From NCBI RefSeq assembly GCF_000147695.2, contig NC_015958.1:1666001-1730000 (forward strand): a stretch of DNA of 64,000 nt, read 5' to 3'. The translations under genes were made by a program, and so were the position numbers. Below the pieces are notes generated by a model. It did not search any database. It had not been told where the DNA came from and saw nothing but the letters and a program-made list of their open reading frames with translations. Shown piece by piece: positions 19,190 through 31,486 of this stretch (its first letter is position 1; every line of letters starts with the position of its first letter). Origin of the DNA: Thermoanaerobacter wiegelii Rt8.B1. Lineage in GTDB: Bacteria; Bacillota; Thermoanaerobacteria; Thermoanaerobacterales; Thermoanaerobacteraceae.

Positions 19190-19217
19190 ATTATATCATA
19201 ATGTATCTCTTAATCAA
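19190..19217 (-). promoter_or_regulatory. Sigma-A promoter of secG
   Basis: TTGATT (19212-19217) and TATAAT (19190-19195), 16 bp apart on the minus strand, about 60 bp before the secG ATG. Confidence 0.75.
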
Positions 19218-19244
19218 GAGGTTTAATTAAAAAGTGTGTGTCAA

Positions 19245-19408
19245 AAGTTAATAGTTGCCCGCCTCCGCTATCCTTGGATTCGGCCCCGCTTCCGTCTTTC
19301 GGTCTCGCTAAGTTTCCCGGCACTCAACTGAACGGGCTGGTCCTTTCTCTTATTCTCCTTTTTTAAAATTTTCGGTTGAGTGCCGGGCTGTCAAGTCGCT
19401 TCTCTTGT
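19245..19408. ncRNA. GC-rich structured intergenic element of unknown function
   Basis: About 160 bp far richer in G+C than its surroundings, with no reading frame. Arms CCCGGCACTCAAC (19316-19328) and GTTGAGTGCCGGG enclose about 45 nt, and a second fold pairs ATCC with GGAT and CCG with CGG around 19265-19285. It lies between the eno terminator and the secG promoter, so it is an independent unit of either strand. It does not match tmRNA, SRP RNA or 6S RNA as I know them. It could be a structured small RNA or a short repeat element. Confidence 0.4.
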
Positions 19409-19450
19409 GCAAAATGTCAGCAATATTACCTAACTTATAATTTTACACGG

Positions 19451-19484
19451 ACTATTAAAAAAGGGAACCCATTTGGATCCCCTT
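19451..19484 (-). terminator. Terminator of the glycolytic operon after eno
   Basis: AAGGGGATCC / GGGTTCCCTT arms (two G:U pairs), then TTTTTTAATA on the minus strand. Confidence 0.75.
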
Positions 19485-19488
19485 TTAA

Positions 19489-22361
<2,873 letters not shown>

Positions 22362-22373
22362 ATAATCCTCTCC

Positions 22374-23120
22374 TTAATAATTGACAATCTTTGCAAAATC
22401 TGATGCTACAAGACTTGCTCCCCCTACTAAAGCCCCGTCTATATCGCTCTCTGCCATGAGTTCAGAAATGTTCTCGGGCTTTACACTCCCCCCATACTGT
22501 ATCCTAACTAAACTTGCTTTTCCTTTTCCATAAAGGGAAGCTATAGTATTCCTTATAGCTTTTATCACTTCATTGGCATCTTTAGCTGTAGCAGTTTTGC
22601 CAGTACCTATAGCCCAAATTGGCTCATAAGCTATTACTACATTTACAATATCATCGTGGGAAACACCTTTTAAAGCCTCTTTAGTTTGATTTAAAACTAC
22701 TTCAAAAGTTTTTCCTTCTTCTCTTTGAGAAAGAGATTCTCCTACACACACAATAGGACTTAAGCCGTGAGATAGAGCGGATAAAACTTTTTTATTCACC
22801 ATTTCATCAGTCTCACCAAAATACTGCCTTCTTTCAGAGTGGCCTATTACAACATATTTCACCCCAATCTCTTTAAGCATTAAAGGTGAAATTTCCCCCG
22901 TATATGCGCCCTTTTCTTCCCAAAACATATCTTGTGCTCCGAGAAGAATATTAGTACCTTGAATTACTTTATTTACCTCTGTCAAGTCCACAAAAGGAGG
23001 TATTACTACAACTTCTGCTTTTGCATCTTTCACTTGAGGTATCAATTCCTCAACTAACTTCACCGCTTCAGAAGGGGTCATGTGCATTTTCCAGTTACCT
23101 GCAATTATTGGTCTTCTCAA
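22374..23120 (-). CDS. tpiA: Triosephosphate isomerase
   Basis: Interconverts DHAP and glyceraldehyde-3-[14 protein letters not shown] holds the catalytic Lys, VIGHSERR the catalytic His, and [14 protein letters not shown] the catalytic Glu and flexible loop. An AAAGGGG site lies inside the longest frame (to 23144), so TTG at 23120 is the likely start, giving 248 residues (normal) and a 13-bp gap to pgk. Confidence 0.96.
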   Translation of the reverse strand: MRRPIIAGNWKMHMTPSEAVKLVEELIPQVKDAKAEVVVIPPFVDLTEVNKVIQGTNILLGAQDMFWEEKGAYTGEISPLMLKEIGVKYVVIGHSERRQYFGETDEMVNKKVLSALSHGLSPIVCVGESLSQREEGKTFEVVLNQTKEALKGVSHDDIVNVVIAYEPIWAIGTGKTATAKDANEVIKAIRNTIASLYGKGKASLVRIQYGGSVKPENISELMAESDIDGALVGGASLVASDFAKIVNY

Positions 23121-23133
23121 AACAAACACCCCT

Positions 23134-24315
23134 TTACTTATCATTTAAAACATCAATTCCTGGCAATACTTTGCCTTCCAAAAACTCTAGAGAAGCTCCT
23201 CCTCCAGTAGAAATATGAGTGACTTTATCCGCATATCCTAATTGCTCTATAGCAGCTGCAGAATCACCACCGCCTACTATAGTAGTACCTTTGCATTCAC
23301 TCAAAGCTTTCGCAATAGCCTCTGTACCTTTTGCAAACTCAGGAATTTCAAAAACTCCCATAGGCCCATTCCACACTACTGTCATGGCGTGTTTTATCAC
23401 TTTTGAGTATTCTTCAATAGTCTTAGGTCCAATGTCTACTCCTATTTGGTCTTGAGGCATTTTGTCTATATCGACTACTTCATAAGGTACGCCTGATTTC
23501 AATTCTTTAGCAATAACTGTATCAACAGGAAGCATCAAATTAACACCTTTTTGCTTAGCCTTCTCCATTAATTCTTTAGCTAACTCTATTTTATCCTCTT
23601 CTAAAAGCGACTTACCAATTTCATATCCTTTTGCCTTTATAAAGGTGTAAGCCATACCACCGCCAATTAAAAGGCTATCTACTTTTTCTAATAGGTTTGT
23701 TATAACCCCTATTTTGTCAGAAACTTTAGCTCCTCCTAATATAGCGACAAATGGTCTCTTTGGATTTTCTAAAGCTTCTCCCATAATAGTAAGTTCTTTT
23801 TCAATTAAAAAGCCTGATACTGCCGGCAAATAAGCTGCAACGCCTGCTGTAGAAGCATGGGCCCTGTGAGCTGTGCCAAAAGCATCATTTACATATATAT
23901 CTGCTAAAGAAGCTAACTCTTTTGCAAATTGAGTGTCATTTTTCTCTTCTTCTGCGTGGAATCTCACATTTTCTAAAAGCAATACTTCTCCTTCTTTTAA
24001 TGCAGCTGCTTTTGCTTTAGCATCATCTCCAATTACATCCTCTGCCATAATGACTTGTTTGCCTAAAAGCTCTGACAACCTTTTTGCAACAGGTTTTAAA
24101 GAATATTCTGGATTTACTTTGCCCTTTGGTCTTCCTAAATGGGATACCAGTATTACTTTAGCATTGTGATTTATTAAATACTCAATAGTAGGAAGTGCTG
24201 CTTTTATACGAGTGTCATCTGTTATATTTTTGTTTTCATCCATAGGCACATTAAAATCTACTCTCACTAAAACTCTTTTTCCTGCCACATCTATATCACG
24301 CACTGTCTTTTTCAT
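23134..24315 (-). CDS. pgk: Phosphoglycerate kinase
   Basis: ATP-forming step of glycolysis. In the 393-residue monomer [13 protein letters not shown] is the N-terminal signature, [10 protein letters not shown] and [15 protein letters not shown] bind substrate, [14 protein letters not shown] marks the hinge region, and [13 protein letters not shown] with [14 protein letters not shown] is the nucleotide site. The ATG at 24315 follows AAGGAGG with 8-nt spacing; a GTG one codon upstream is possible. Confidence 0.98.
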   Translation of the reverse strand: MKKTVRDIDVAGKRVLVRVDFNVPMDENKNITDDTRIKAALPTIEYLINHNAKVILVSHLGRPKGKVNPEYSLKPVAKRLSELLGKQVIMAEDVIGDDAKAKAAALKEGEVLLLENVRFHAEEEKNDTQFAKELASLADIYVNDAFGTAHRAHASTAGVAAYLPAVSGFLIEKELTIMGEALENPKRPFVAILGGAKVSDKIGVITNLLEKVDSLLIGGGMAYTFIKAKGYEIGKSLLEEDKIELAKELMEKAKQKGVNLMLPVDTVIAKELKSGVPYEVVDIDKMPQDQIGVDIGPKTIEEYSKVIKHAMTVVWNGPMGVFEIPEFAKGTEAIAKALSECKGTTIVGGGDSAAAIEQLGYADKVTHISTGGGASLEFLEGKVLPGIDVLNDK

Positions 24316-24342
24316 CACAAAAACCTCCTTATATTAGGATTT

Positions 24343-24375
24343 AAAGGTCCGGTCCACAAAGGACACGGACCCTTT
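24343..24375 (-). promoter_or_regulatory. Intercistronic hairpin gapA-pgk
   Basis: Long GC-rich arms (AAAGGGTCCG..GTCC / GGAC..GGACCTTT) directly after gapA with only a weak T run. It is more like a partial attenuator or mRNA-stability/processing element than a full terminator, since the operon continues. Confidence 0.5.
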
Positions 24376-24380
24376 ATTAC

Positions 24381-25436
<1,056 letters not shown>

Positions 25437-25438
<2 letters not shown>

Positions 25439-26459
25439 AAACAATTTTTAAAATCTCAAAAGCAGCTCCTTCATCAGTGACAAGCACTTGTACATTGCCA
25501 CTTCTGCAAGTAGAAACAATAGCTTCTGCTTTACCTTTTCCGCCAGATACTGCTATTAAATTTTTAACAAACTTTAGGTCTTCTAAAGTCAGAAAAATAC
25601 TTGGTGTAGCATAGACTACTTTCCCTTCTTTATCAAAGTAATAGCCTAAAGCTTCAGCTGTAGCATTGTTCCCTTCTAAAAAATCTCTAATATCTTGTGG
25701 TAAATTCCTTCTCTCTGCCATTATATCTGCGCGACCTATTCCAAATATCAAAATATCTGCTTTTTTCAAGGTTTCTACCACATCTTTTATATCCGGCTCT
25801 TTGATGAGACTCTTTACCGCCTCTTTGCCTAAATTGTCCGGCACGTGCAACATCTTGTATGTACCGCCAAGTTTTTTAGCTAAAATTGAAGCGATTGTAT
25901 TTGCCTGCTTTTCTACTTCCCGGCCTAATCCACCACGGGCTGGCACAACTACTATGTTTGATTGGGAATAAAGTTGAGGCATACCATTTGCAACTTCTAA
26001 GACAGTTGAGCCACCCGTTAAGGCAATTATACTGTCGTATTTTATTATTGTTTTTAGGTAATTAGCTGCAGATTTGCCTAACTCTTTTTTTATCATGGAG
26101 TCTTCTTCAACATCACCTGGTACTACTATAACTTTTTCTACCTGTAGCTTGTCTTCTAAAAGATTTTCAATGTTATTTAATCCTTTAAGCTCATGAATAA
26201 AATCTTTGAGGTTTTCAATAAGTTCTTCTCCTTCTTTAGTAATTGTCATTCCCATCGGATTTATATCCACCAAACCTTGAGCCTTCAAAAAGGATACCTC
26301 ACTTCTAATTATTCGTTCCCCCATATTCAACTGGTGTGAAAGTGCCCTTCGCCCTATGGGTTGATTAAAATATATGTTTCGCATTATAGTATATCTCTTT
26401 TGAAGTAAATCTATTAACTCTGGTACTATCTTTTGTTGTAAAGCTATAATATCTTTCAT
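25437..26459 (-). CDS. cggR: Central glycolytic genes regulator CggR
   Basis: SorC-family repressor of the lower glycolytic operon that responds to fructose-1,6-bisphosphate. The 340-residue protein has an N-terminal winged helix (about 30-90, with GRRALSHQLNMGERIIRSEV) and a C-terminal sugar-phosphate domain with ALTGGSTVLEVANGMP and VVPARGGLGREVEKQAN. It is first in the operon and probably represses itself through the operator upstream. The start follows GAGGG. Confidence 0.96.
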
Positions 26460-26475
26460 GCCATTTCCCTCTTCA

Positions 26476-26511
26476 GGACGGTTAAAGTCCCGTTATTCTA
26501 TAAATGTCCCA
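26476..26511 (-). promoter_or_regulatory. Candidate CggR operator
   Basis: On the minus strand TGGGAC-N6-AGAA is followed 3 nt later by CGGGAC-N6-CGTC, close to the known CggR site of two CGGGAC-N6-TGTC halves 4 nt apart. It lies between the promoter and the cggR start, where binding would block transcription. Confidence 0.6.
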
Positions 26512-26539
26512 CATTTCATAAAAAGTATTTACATTAACT

Positions 26540-26568
26540 ATTTTATACTATTAATAAAGCTTTTTCAA
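26540..26568 (-). promoter_or_regulatory. Sigma-A promoter of the cggR-eno operon
   Basis: TTGAAA (26563-26568) and TAAAAT (26540-26545), 17 bp apart on the minus strand, upstream of the operator. Confidence 0.6.
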
Positions 26569-26596
26569 TAGCCTAAATGGGCATTTACATGCCCAT

Positions 26597-27961
26597 TTAA
26601 TATCTTCTTCTTTTGATAGTAGAAGGAATGTTGCATTCCTCTCTATATTTTGCCACTGTTCTTCTTGAAATATTAATATTTTTTTCTTTTAAAATATCCG
26701 CTATTTTCTGGTCACTTAAAGGATTTGTTGGATCTTCTTCTTCGATCAATTTTTTTATGAGATTTTTAATAGTTTCAGCAGAAAATTCATTCCCATTTTT
26801 ATTAGAAATTCCAGATTGAAAGAAAAATTTTAGTTCAAAAAGCCCTCTTGGAGTCGCAACATATTTCCCATTTATAGCTCTGCTGACAGTAGATTCATGG
26901 ATACCTACAATATCAGCAATTTGTTTTTGTGTCATAGGCTTTAAGTAATTGATACCTTTGTCAAGAAAATCCCTTTGTAACTCCACTATTGCTTTAACTA
27001 CTTTATACAAAGTTTCTTTTCTACTTTCTAAACTCTTTATAAGCCACATGGCTGATTGCAGTTTTGAATTTATATATTTTTTAGCTTCTTCATCATGGCT
27101 ATTTAAAATAGAATGATAGTAATTATTAATCTTGAGCTTAGGAGTGACTGAATCGTTTACTATAACAAAATACTCTCCCTCTCTTTTTATTACCTCCACA
27201 TCTGGTACAATATATCTAACATCTGCTGTAGAAGAAAAGCTGCTTCCCGGTTTAGGATTGAGTTTTTTTATAAAATCTACAGCTTGTTGCACTTCTTTTA
27301 GGGAAATATTATACAACTTTGCTAAGTATGAATACTTCCCCTCAGCAATTTCCTCAAGATGATAGTCTACCAATTCTTTTACAATGCCTTTGTAACTATC
27401 TTGGGCTAAAAGCTGAAGTTTTAAACATTCTTGCAAATTACGTGCTGCAATTCCTGGGGGGTCAAAAGATTGAACTATAGATAATCCTTCTAATACCTCT
27501 TCTTCAGTACATTCCAGAATTTCCGCAATATCTTTTATATCCTCTCTCAAATAACCACTCGGACTTAGACTAAATATTATATATTCACATATTTTCTGGA
27601 TTTTAGGAGAAACAGGGGTTATGTGAAGTTGGAACAAAAGGTGGTCAGTCAAAGAAGGCTTTGTGGACACAAAGTTTTCATAATTGACTTCTTCTATTTC
27701 TTCATCATCGGAATCATCATAATACATTCTCTCTTCTGTTTCTCGTATATATTTAGCCAACTCAGTAAAATCATTAGATTCATATATATCTTCTTCGATA
27801 ACTTCTTCTTTTTCAAGAAGAGGATTAGTCTCTAATTCCTGTTCTATAAGAGCATTAAGTTCTAAGGAATTTAATTGTAAAATCTCAATAGCCTGTTTTA
27901 GTTCAGGAGTCATTATAAGTTTTTGAGTTTGTTGAAGTTTTAAATCGAATTCCATCCTCAT
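26597..27961 (-). CDS. rpoN: RNA polymerase sigma-54 factor
   Basis: Enhancer-dependent sigma factor. The N-terminal Gln/Leu-rich activator-binding region (LQQTQKLIMTPELKQAI), an acidic linker, the core-binding domain, a helix-turn-helix (KQIADIVGIHESTVSRAI) and the RpoN box (RRTVAKYREE) are all present. The length of about 455 residues is normal. ATG at 27961 has the best spacing to GAGGGTG; ATGs two codons either side are alternatives. No -24/-12 promoter or bEBP gene is evident in the window. Confidence 0.96.
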   Translation of the reverse strand: MRMEFDLKLQQTQKLIMTPELKQAIEILQLNSLELNALIEQELETNPLLEKEEVIEEDIYESNDFTELAKYIRETEERMYYDDSDDEEIEEVNYENFVSTKPSLTDHLLFQLHITPVSPKIQKICEYIIFSLSPSGYLREDIKDIAEILECTEEEVLEGLSIVQSFDPPGIAARNLQECLKLQLLAQDSYKGIVKELVDYHLEEIAEGKYSYLAKLYNISLKEVQQAVDFIKKLNPKPGSSFSSTADVRYIVPDVEVIKREGEYFVIVNDSVTPKLKINNYYHSILNSHDEEAKKYINSKLQSAMWLIKSLESRKETLYKVVKAIVELQRDFLDKGINYLKPMTQKQIADIVGIHESTVSRAINGKYVATPRGLFELKFFFQSGISNKNGNEFSAETIKNLIKKLIEEEDPTNPLSDQKIADILKEKNINISRRTVAKYREECNIPSTIKRRRY

Positions 27962-28070
27962 ATTCATGCACCCTCAATCGCTATTAATAAATTAACTCAT
28001 TAAAATAGTAAAACTATTTTTTAATTATTATATCACATTTAAACGTTTTATTGAATAAAAAAAAGAGCAA

Positions 28071-28343
28071 CTAATAAATCCGGAAATCCCGATACTCCCC
28101 TTTGTAATCCGACCATCTTTCTTCTACATTATCTACTTTTGCCCATCTCAAACCTGTTTTAATAAAATTTATCAATTCTTTAATACTTTCCTCTTCCCCT
28201 TCTGCAACAACTTCTACACTGCCATCATAAAGATTTTCCGCATAACCTGCAATTCCCAAAGAAACTGCCTTTTGATACACAGAATACCTCAGCCCCACCC
28301 CTTGCACATGTCCGGTTATGCGCAAGTATACAGTTTTTTTCAT
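28071..28343 (-). CDS. acyP: Acylphosphatase
   Basis: A small 90-residue enzyme hydrolysing carboxyl-phosphate bonds such as acetyl phosphate. GHVQGVGLRYSVYQKA contains the catalytic Arg, and GYAENLYDGSVEVVAEG the catalytic Asn. The length and fold pattern are typical. It lies 18 bp downstream of the Cof phosphatase and is probably cotranscribed. Confidence 0.95.
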   Translation of the reverse strand: MKKTVYLRITGHVQGVGLRYSVYQKAVSLGIAGYAENLYDGSVEVVAEGEEESIKELINFIKTGLRWAKVDNVEERWSDYKGEYRDFRIY

Positions 28344-28361
28344 AAAAATACTCCTTTCTTT

Positions 28362-29186
28362 TTATTGTTTTAATATAAATTTATCAATAACGTACTTTAC
28401 ACCATCTTCCATATTAGACTTTGTTATAAAATCTGCTACCTTTTTCACTTCTTCAATCGCATTTTCCATTGCTACTCCTAACCCTGCGAACTTGATCATT
28501 TCAATATCATTTTCACTATCTCCTATTGCTATCATTTCTTCTTTTTTTATACTTAAATATTCTCCCAAAATTTCAAGAGCCCTTCCTTTGCTAACTCCTT
28601 TGTTGACAATTTCAATATTGTCCATGTAGGAACTGGTGATTTGGATTGAATCATTTTTTGACAATTCTTCTCTTATGCTTTTTAATACCTCAATATCATC
28701 ATTAAAAACTATGATTTTTAAAACACTGTCTTTTAGTTTATCTATGTCTTCTAATGGCTCTTTTATCTCTTTAACATTTACTTTTAATTCTGTTTTAAAA
28801 AGCTCATTCCACTCAGCGTATCTTTGAAATTTATTTGTAATCTCTGGCGAAAAAACTGTCGTTTCACTTATAAGCTGAAAATATGTATTATACTTTTGAC
28901 AAACCTTTATAATTTCTACCATGCTGTCATAGTTTAAAATACTTTCGTAAATAGTATTATTGTTAGGGTCCCTTATCAAAGCACCATTACTTGCAATTAT
29001 GTAAGTTCTAAAACCAATCATATCTGCGTAGGCATAGGCGGAAGCAAAAACCCTTCCTGTAGATATTACTACATATACTCCTTTTTCCCGAGCTTTATGT
29101 AATGCTTCTATATTCTCTTTAGATATAGTTTTATCATGTCTTAGAAGAGTATCATCCATATCGACGGCAATTAGTTTGTATTGCAT
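28362..29186 (-). CDS. Cof-type HAD-IIB phosphatase
   Basis: Haloacid-dehalogenase superfamily phosphatase, probably acting on small sugar phosphates or flavin phosphates. VDMDDTLLRHD is motif I, VISTGR motif II, the Lys in KGRALEILGEYL motif III, and IGDSENDIEMIKFAG motif IV, with the IIB cap between. ATG at 29186 lies behind AAGGAG; the frame opens three codons earlier with TTG. An IS inserted just upstream at 29217 may have separated it from its promoter. Confidence 0.9.
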   Translation of the reverse strand: MQYKLIAVDMDDTLLRHDKTISKENIEALHKAREKGVYVVISTGRVFASAYAYADMIGFRTYIIASNGALIRDPNNNTIYESILNYDSMVEIIKVCQKYNTYFQLISETTVFSPEITNKFQRYAEWNELFKTELKVNVKEIKEPLEDIDKLKDSVLKIIVFNDDIEVLKSIREELSKNDSIQITSSYMDNIEIVNKGVSKGRALEILGEYLSIKKEEMIAIGDSENDIEMIKFAGLGVAMENAIEEVKKVADFITKSNMEDGVKYVIDKFILKQ

Positions 29187-29303
29187 CCTTTTCAACTCCT
29201 TATTTTATTGTGTTTAATAGACTTGTGCAAAATTCAAAAGCCTTCATTTAAGCCATTCTACAGACATACTTTTTTCCTATCACTCTTGAATTTTTTATCT
29301 TTT

Positions 29304-29384
29304 ATGTAGGATTTCCCCTCCCATTTGTCGAATTATTATATATACCGCATGAAAATATTTTTTAAGGAGGGGGAAATCCTACAT
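29304..29384 (+). promoter_or_regulatory. Inverted repeat hiding the transposase ribosome binding site, copy A
   Basis: Arm 29304-29321 (ATGTAGGATTTCCCCTCC) is complementary to 29366-29384, which contains the GGAGGGGG site and the ATG of the transposase. The 44-nt AT-rich loop could hold the promoter. Transcripts entering from outside would fold and block translation. A TGTCGAA Spo0A-like core lies at 29326-29332. Confidence 0.65.
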
Positions 29385-30660
29385 GTACCAGCTTCAATTA
29401 CTTTTAAATATACCTGAACTCTTTACTTCTCTGTCTAAAATTGATTTCTATTCTTCTATGTTTAAAAATCTAGACTTGTCTTCAATACCTGAATTCCCTT
29501 CCTCTAGTCCTGGCCGTAAGGGTTATTCTCATCATGCAATGTTTAGAGCTTTTATTGTTATGAAAGCTGAAAGATTCGGTACAATTTCTGACCTTTTAGA
29601 TTATCTCCGCAATAATCTTATCATTGCTCATCTTTGTGGCTTTAACATCCTTAAACCTCTTCCTTCTTATTGGACTTTCCGCCGTTTTATTAATGAGTTC
29701 TCTCATGATTATTTGACCTCTATCTTTCAAAATCAAGTCAATATCCTCAAAAATATGGGCATTATCTCTGGTGAGTTTATTTCCATGGACTCTACCCCTA
29801 TTAAAGCTAACACTAAGTTAAATAACCCTAAGTCTTTTTCTAAAAATAAATTCTCTAAAGATAATCAGCCTAAGTCTGATAAGGATTGTAAATTAGGCGT
29901 TTATTCTGCTTCTAATGATTCTTCTAATAAACGTTATAAGTTTTATTGGGGCTATAAAAATCATATTATTGTTGATGCTATCTCTGGATTACCTATCGCT
30001 GAAACTACTACTCCCGCTGATGTCCCTGATTTTGAAGTTGCTTTGTCTTTACTTGAAAAGACTAATAAATGGTTTAACCTTAAGTATGTTAATTTTATTG
30101 CCGATAAGGGGTATGATGTTAAGAGAGTTTATAATTTTGTTAGAGATACTCTCCATGGTCATTGTTTTATTCCTCTTAACAAGCGTAATTCTAAAAGTCC
30201 CCCACTGACTGATGATGGTTATATGGTTTGTGAAGCAGGTATTAAAATGCTCAAAGACGGCAAGCAGTATTTTGATGGTTTTATTAAGCAAAAATTTGTT
30301 TGCAAGTTCTGTAATTCTAAAGATGACTCTGCCTGCCCTATAAAGCATCCTAAATATTTTAATGGCAAAAAGCATAGAGGCTGTACTAAGTATGCTATTA
30401 TATCTTCTGATTATAGGTCTTCTATTAATAGAGACTCCCTATATTTTAAGGCTGTCTATAGACTAAGAGTAGAATCAGAAAGATATAATTCTCGATTTAA
30501 AGCTCTAGATTTTGAAAAAGCTTATGTTAGAAATATTAATTCTGTCAGCAACCTTAATACTTTTGGCCATATTACTTTGCTTACTGTCGCTATTGTAGCT
30601 ATTAAACTGGGTAAATTTGATGAGTTTAAGTCTCTTGTTGCTTTAATGCAATCGGCTTAA
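29383..30660 (+). CDS. DDE transposase, IS4/IS5 superfamily, copy A
   Basis: A 425-residue transposase. The N-terminal DUF772-like part carries GRKGYSHHAMFRAFI. The first catalytic Asp lies in SMDSTPIKA, the second in IADKGYD, and a Glu in RVESERYNSRFK fits the third. A cysteine cluster (KFCNSKDDSACPIKH, about 305-320) resembles the zinc-binding insertions of this group. The exact IS family (IS4, IS5 or IS1182) is not settled by eye. The protein is identical to copy B. Confidence 0.88.
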   Translation: MYQLQLLLNIPELFTSLSKIDFYSSMFKNLDLSSIPEFPSSSPGRKGYSHHAMFRAFIVMKAERFGTISDLLDYLRNNLIIAHLCGFNILKPLPSYWTFRRFINEFSHDYLTSIFQNQVNILKNMGIISGEFISMDSTPIKANTKLNNPKSFSKNKFSKDNQPKSDKDCKLGVYSASNDSSNKRYKFYWGYKNHIIVDAISGLPIAETTTPADVPDFEVALSLLEKTNKWFNLKYVNFIADKGYDVKRVYNFVRDTLHGHCFIPLNKRNSKSPPLTDDGYMVCEAGIKMLKDGKQYFDGFIKQKFVCKFCNSKDDSACPIKHPKYFNGKKHRGCTKYAIISSDYRSSINRDSLYFKAVYRLRVESERYNSRFKALDFEKAYVRNINSVSNLNTFGHITLLTVAIVAIKLGKFDEFKSLVALMQSA

Positions 30661-30933
30661 CTTTTGCTGAATTTAGCTCATGCCATTTTTTAACATTTGA
30701 CTTCTACAGGATATTTATGCCCTTCTTTAGCTCCTCTTTTTGTCTTTTCTTTTCCCTTACCACTTCCTTTATGTTTGATTGTCAGTGTTGATTACTATAT
30801 ATTGTATGTCATACATATTTTGGTTTTTGTTCGTGATTATTTTAATTAATTTTGCACATCCCTATATTGTGTTTAATTATATTATACATTATATCACTGT
30901 AAATTGCCATATCGTCGATTTGTTCAAAAATAA

Positions 30934-30962
30934 TTGACATTATTAATGAAGAGAGATATAAT
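30934..30962 (+). promoter_or_regulatory. Sigma-A promoter of perR
   Basis: TTGACA (30934-30939), 17 bp, TATAAT (30957-30962): consensus hexamers at ideal spacing, left intact by the IS that ends at 30865. Confidence 0.85.
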
Positions 30963-31017
30963 TAAGACACAAAATATTAAAAGAAAAATATTATCTTTTA
31001 TGAAATGGAGTGATATA

Positions 31018-31440
31018 ATGGAAGAAGCCGCTGCCCTCTTAAAACAAAAAGGGCTTAAAGTAACACCTCAAAGATTAGCAATACTTAATCTGCTTAGAAA
31101 TACAAAAGAACATCCTACAGCAGAAACTATATACAAAAAGCTTGCCTCTGATTTTCCTACAATGAGTTTAGCTACTGTATACAAAACTTTAGAAGTCTTA
31201 AAAAATATAGGGCTCATTCAAGAATTAAACGTAGGAGAAGGCAGTTTCCGATATGATGCTAATACAAACTCACATCCTCATTTGGTATGCCTGGGCTGTG
31301 GCAAAGTAGAAGATTTAGATGAATCTGTTCTTCAAAATCTCATAGAAGAAGTGAAAAAGCACACAGATTACAAACTGGTAGAACAAAAATTATATTTTTA
31401 TGGTTATTGCCCTGCTTGTCAAAAGAAGCTTAGCAATTAA
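31018..31440 (+). CDS. perR: Fur-family regulator, PerR-like
   Basis: A 140-residue metal-dependent repressor of peroxide-stress genes. It has a winged helix (KVTPQRLAILNLL, then PTMSLATVYKTLE), a regulatory metal site with HPHLVC, and a structural Zn(Cys)4 site formed by CLGC and CPAC. The residue aligned with B. subtilis PerR Asp104 is Asp here (KVEDL), while Fur has Glu, which favours PerR. The frame is open upstream to 30934, but GGAGTG lies before ATG at 31018. Confidence 0.85.
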   Translation: MEEAAALLKQKGLKVTPQRLAILNLLRNTKEHPTAETIYKKLASDFPTMSLATVYKTLEVLKNIGLIQELNVGEGSFRYDANTNSHPHLVCLGCGKVEDLDESVLQNLIEEVKKHTDYKLVEQKLYFYGYCPACQKKLSN

Positions 31441-31480
31441 AAAAATTCCCACTTTTTAAATAGAAAGTGGGAATTTTTTT
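31441..31480. terminator. Bidirectional terminator between perR and the VanW gene
   Basis: AAAAATTCCCACTTT / AAAGTGGGAATTTTT, a 15-bp perfect stem with T runs on both strands, between convergent genes. Confidence 0.9.
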
Positions 31481-31486
31481 AAGAAA

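Larger units (their letters stand above)
29217..30865 (+). mobile_element. IS4/IS5-like insertion sequence, copy A
   Basis: A 1,649-bp element. Its imperfect 18-bp ends read ATAGACTTGTGCAAAATT and, from the right, ATAGGGATGTGCAAAATT. The direct repeat ATTGTGTTTA flanks it at 29207-29216 and 30866-30875. It differs from copy B by only a couple of silent changes, so it moved recently. It sits between the Cof phosphatase and perR. Confidence 0.9.

Noticed and set aside
19245-19408. tmRNA, SRP RNA or 6S RNA near secG
   Set aside because: None of the conserved tmRNA, SRP Alu/S-domain or 6S central-bubble features could be matched on either strand.
30866-30933. PerR box upstream of perR
   Set aside because: ATTATACATTATA is a direct repeat, not the TTATAAT-N-ATTATAA palindrome; too weak to call.
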